From NCBI GenBank assembly GCA_964602995.1, contig CAZRTM010000168.1, positions 1-6,583 of the forward strand: 6,583 nucleotides of DNA, written 5' to 3'. Positions 5,820-6,583 of this stretch are shown piece after piece. Every line of letters begins with the position of its first letter. Position 1 is the first letter of the stretch. The notes beneath the pieces are model-generated. The model ran no database searches and had not been told where the DNA came from. It saw only the letters and a list, made by a program, of their open reading frames with translations. Origin of the DNA: JAAYYY01 sp964602995 (GTDB lineage Bacteria; Chloroflexota; Anaerolineae; Promineifilales; Promineifilaceae). The position numbers and the translations under genes were made by a program.

Positions 5820-6571
5820 GGCGATCCCTCAATGGCCTCGGCCAGCACATCGGCCACGTGGCGCACCCGTTTGGGCGAGCGGTTGCGCTCCAGGCCGCCG
5901 TTCATGTGCATCAGGCAGCTAATGTCGCCGGTCACAATCGTCTCGGCCTGGTTCTGGTTGATGTCCTCAATCTTCTTAGCCAGCATGGCCCCACTGACGT
6001 CGGCCATCTTCACGCTGAACAGCCCGCCAAAGCCGCAGCAGAACTCCGCGCTGGGCAGCTCCTGCACGGTGGCGTTTTCCACGTTCTCTAACAGAGCGCA
6101 GGCCTGTTCGCGCAGCCCCAGAATGCGCAGGCCGTGACAGGCGTGGTGCAGGGCGAAACGCTGCGGTTGGGGCAACCGCCCATGAAGGTCCGTAATGCCC
6201 AGCCCGTCCACCAGAAACTCGGTGAACTCCCAGGTCATCTCTGCCAGGCGCCGGGCCTCAGCCTCCTTCGGCTGACCGGCAAACAGCTTCGGATACTCAT
6301 GCCGCACCATCGCCGCGCACGACCCCGACGGCGTCACAATCACCTCGGCATCACGAAAGGCGCGCAAGAACTGCCGCGCCACCGCCCGCGCCTCGTCATG
6401 GTACCCGGCATTAAACCCCGGCTGCCCACAACAGGTCTGGGCCATGGGAAAATCAACCTCAATCCCCAAATGCTCCAACACGCGCACCACAGACATACCA
6501 GTCTGCGGCGACAGCATATCGACCATGCAGGTTACAAACAACGATACACGCTTACCACGAGGGTCAGGCAT
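5816..6571 (-). CDS. lutA: LutA, cysteine-rich (CCG domain) L-lactate utilisation protein
   Basis: LutA is the heterodisulfide-reductase-like, cysteine-rich component of the lactate oxidation complex LutABC. The protein has 251 residues, normal for the family. The N-terminus VSLFVTCMVDMLSPQTGMS (9-27) is the typical LutA opening. Two CCG-type motifs are intact: AQTCCGQPGFNAGY (44-57) and AEFCCGFGGLFSVKMADVSG (175-194). SGSC (82-85), HHACH (142-146) and DISCL (216-220) supply the other conserved cysteines, which bind an iron-sulfur centre in related proteins. The ATG at 6571 has GGAG 7 bases upstream (6579-6582). Only 12 bases of upstream sequence are available, so the operon promoter and any preceding gene, for example a permease or a GntR/LldR-type regulator, cannot be judged. 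The stop overlaps the lutB start. Confidence 0.95.
   Translation of the reverse strand: MPDPRGKRVSLFVTCMVDMLSPQTGMSVVRVLEHLGIEVDFPMAQTCCGQPGFNAGYHDEARAVARQFLRAFRDAEVIVTPSGSCAAMVRHEYPKLFAGQPKEAEARRLAEMTWEFTEFLVDGLGITDLHGRLPQPQRFALHHACHGLRILGLREQACALLENVENATVQELPSAEFCCGFGGLFSVKMADVSGAMLAKKIEDINQNQAETIVTGDISCLMHMNGGLERNRSPKRVRHVADVLAEAIEGSP
5825..5830 (-). promoter_or_regulatory. Ribosome binding site of lutB
   Basis: GAGGGA on the minus strand, 5 bases before the lutB ATG and inside the last codons of lutA. It fits the ATGA overlap at 5816-5819. Confidence 0.65.
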
Positions 6572-6578
6572 CAGTCAG

Positions 6579-6582
6579 CTCC
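6579..6582 (-). promoter_or_regulatory. Ribosome binding site of lutA
   Basis: GGAG on the minus strand, 7 bases before the ATG at 6571, within the last 12 bases of the window. Two TGA triplets lie just before the ATG in this strip, so an upstream gene could end here, but this cannot be tested with the sequence given. Confidence 0.5.
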
Positions 6583-6583
6583 A

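Overview
The window reads almost entirely on the minus strand. From right to left along the plus numbering it holds a complete lutA-lutB-lutC cluster (6571 to 3746), an intergenic stretch filled by a composite repeat (about 3481-3756), and then a second co-directional gene train. That train is a ketopantoate-reductase family gene (3443 to 2514), an unrecognised 271-residue protein (2517 to 1702), a small two-helix membrane protein with a possible PH-like C-terminal domain (1671 to 1072), and the 5' part of an exported beta-propeller protein that runs off the left edge (1023 to 1). No convincing plus-strand gene, tRNA, rRNA, CRISPR array or transposase is visible.

The lut genes are tightly coupled: lutA/lutB overlap by 4 bases and lutB/lutC by 8, each with a purine-rich Shine-Dalgarno. 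From what is known of the family, LutABC is an iron-sulfur enzyme complex that oxidises L-lactate to pyruvate, so the cell can probably grow on lactate or recycle it. No lactate permease or regulator is present, and the lutA promoter lies at or beyond the right edge.

The lutC-panE gap holds inverted 34-base arms (31/34 identical), several arrays of a 7-base unit (TTGGAGA / TCTCCAA) and two small hairpins. The outer heptamer array runs into lutC and supplies its last two codons and stop. Directly beyond the other end is a good sigma70-type promoter (TTGACA, 18-base spacer, extended -10 TGCTATCCT). Its predicted start point falls on or next to the ATG of the panE-like gene, which suggests a leaderless mRNA. 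The 271-residue gene begins inside the panE stop codon (ATGA), so the two are probably translated together.

The organism is most likely an environmental bacterium of fairly high GC. The Thr/Pro-rich linker in front of a WSPDG-repeat propeller, the lut genes and the style of intergenic repeat remind me of Chloroflexota (Anaerolineae-like), but this is an impression, not a demonstrated placement. Base composition differs along the window: sampled 60-base blocks in the lut and panE genes are about 60-73% GC, against about 48-57% in the genes left of 2517. I see no clear evidence of a wholly new system. The most unusual items are the composite repeat, the probable leaderless promoter, and the uncharacterised genes coupled to the reductase.
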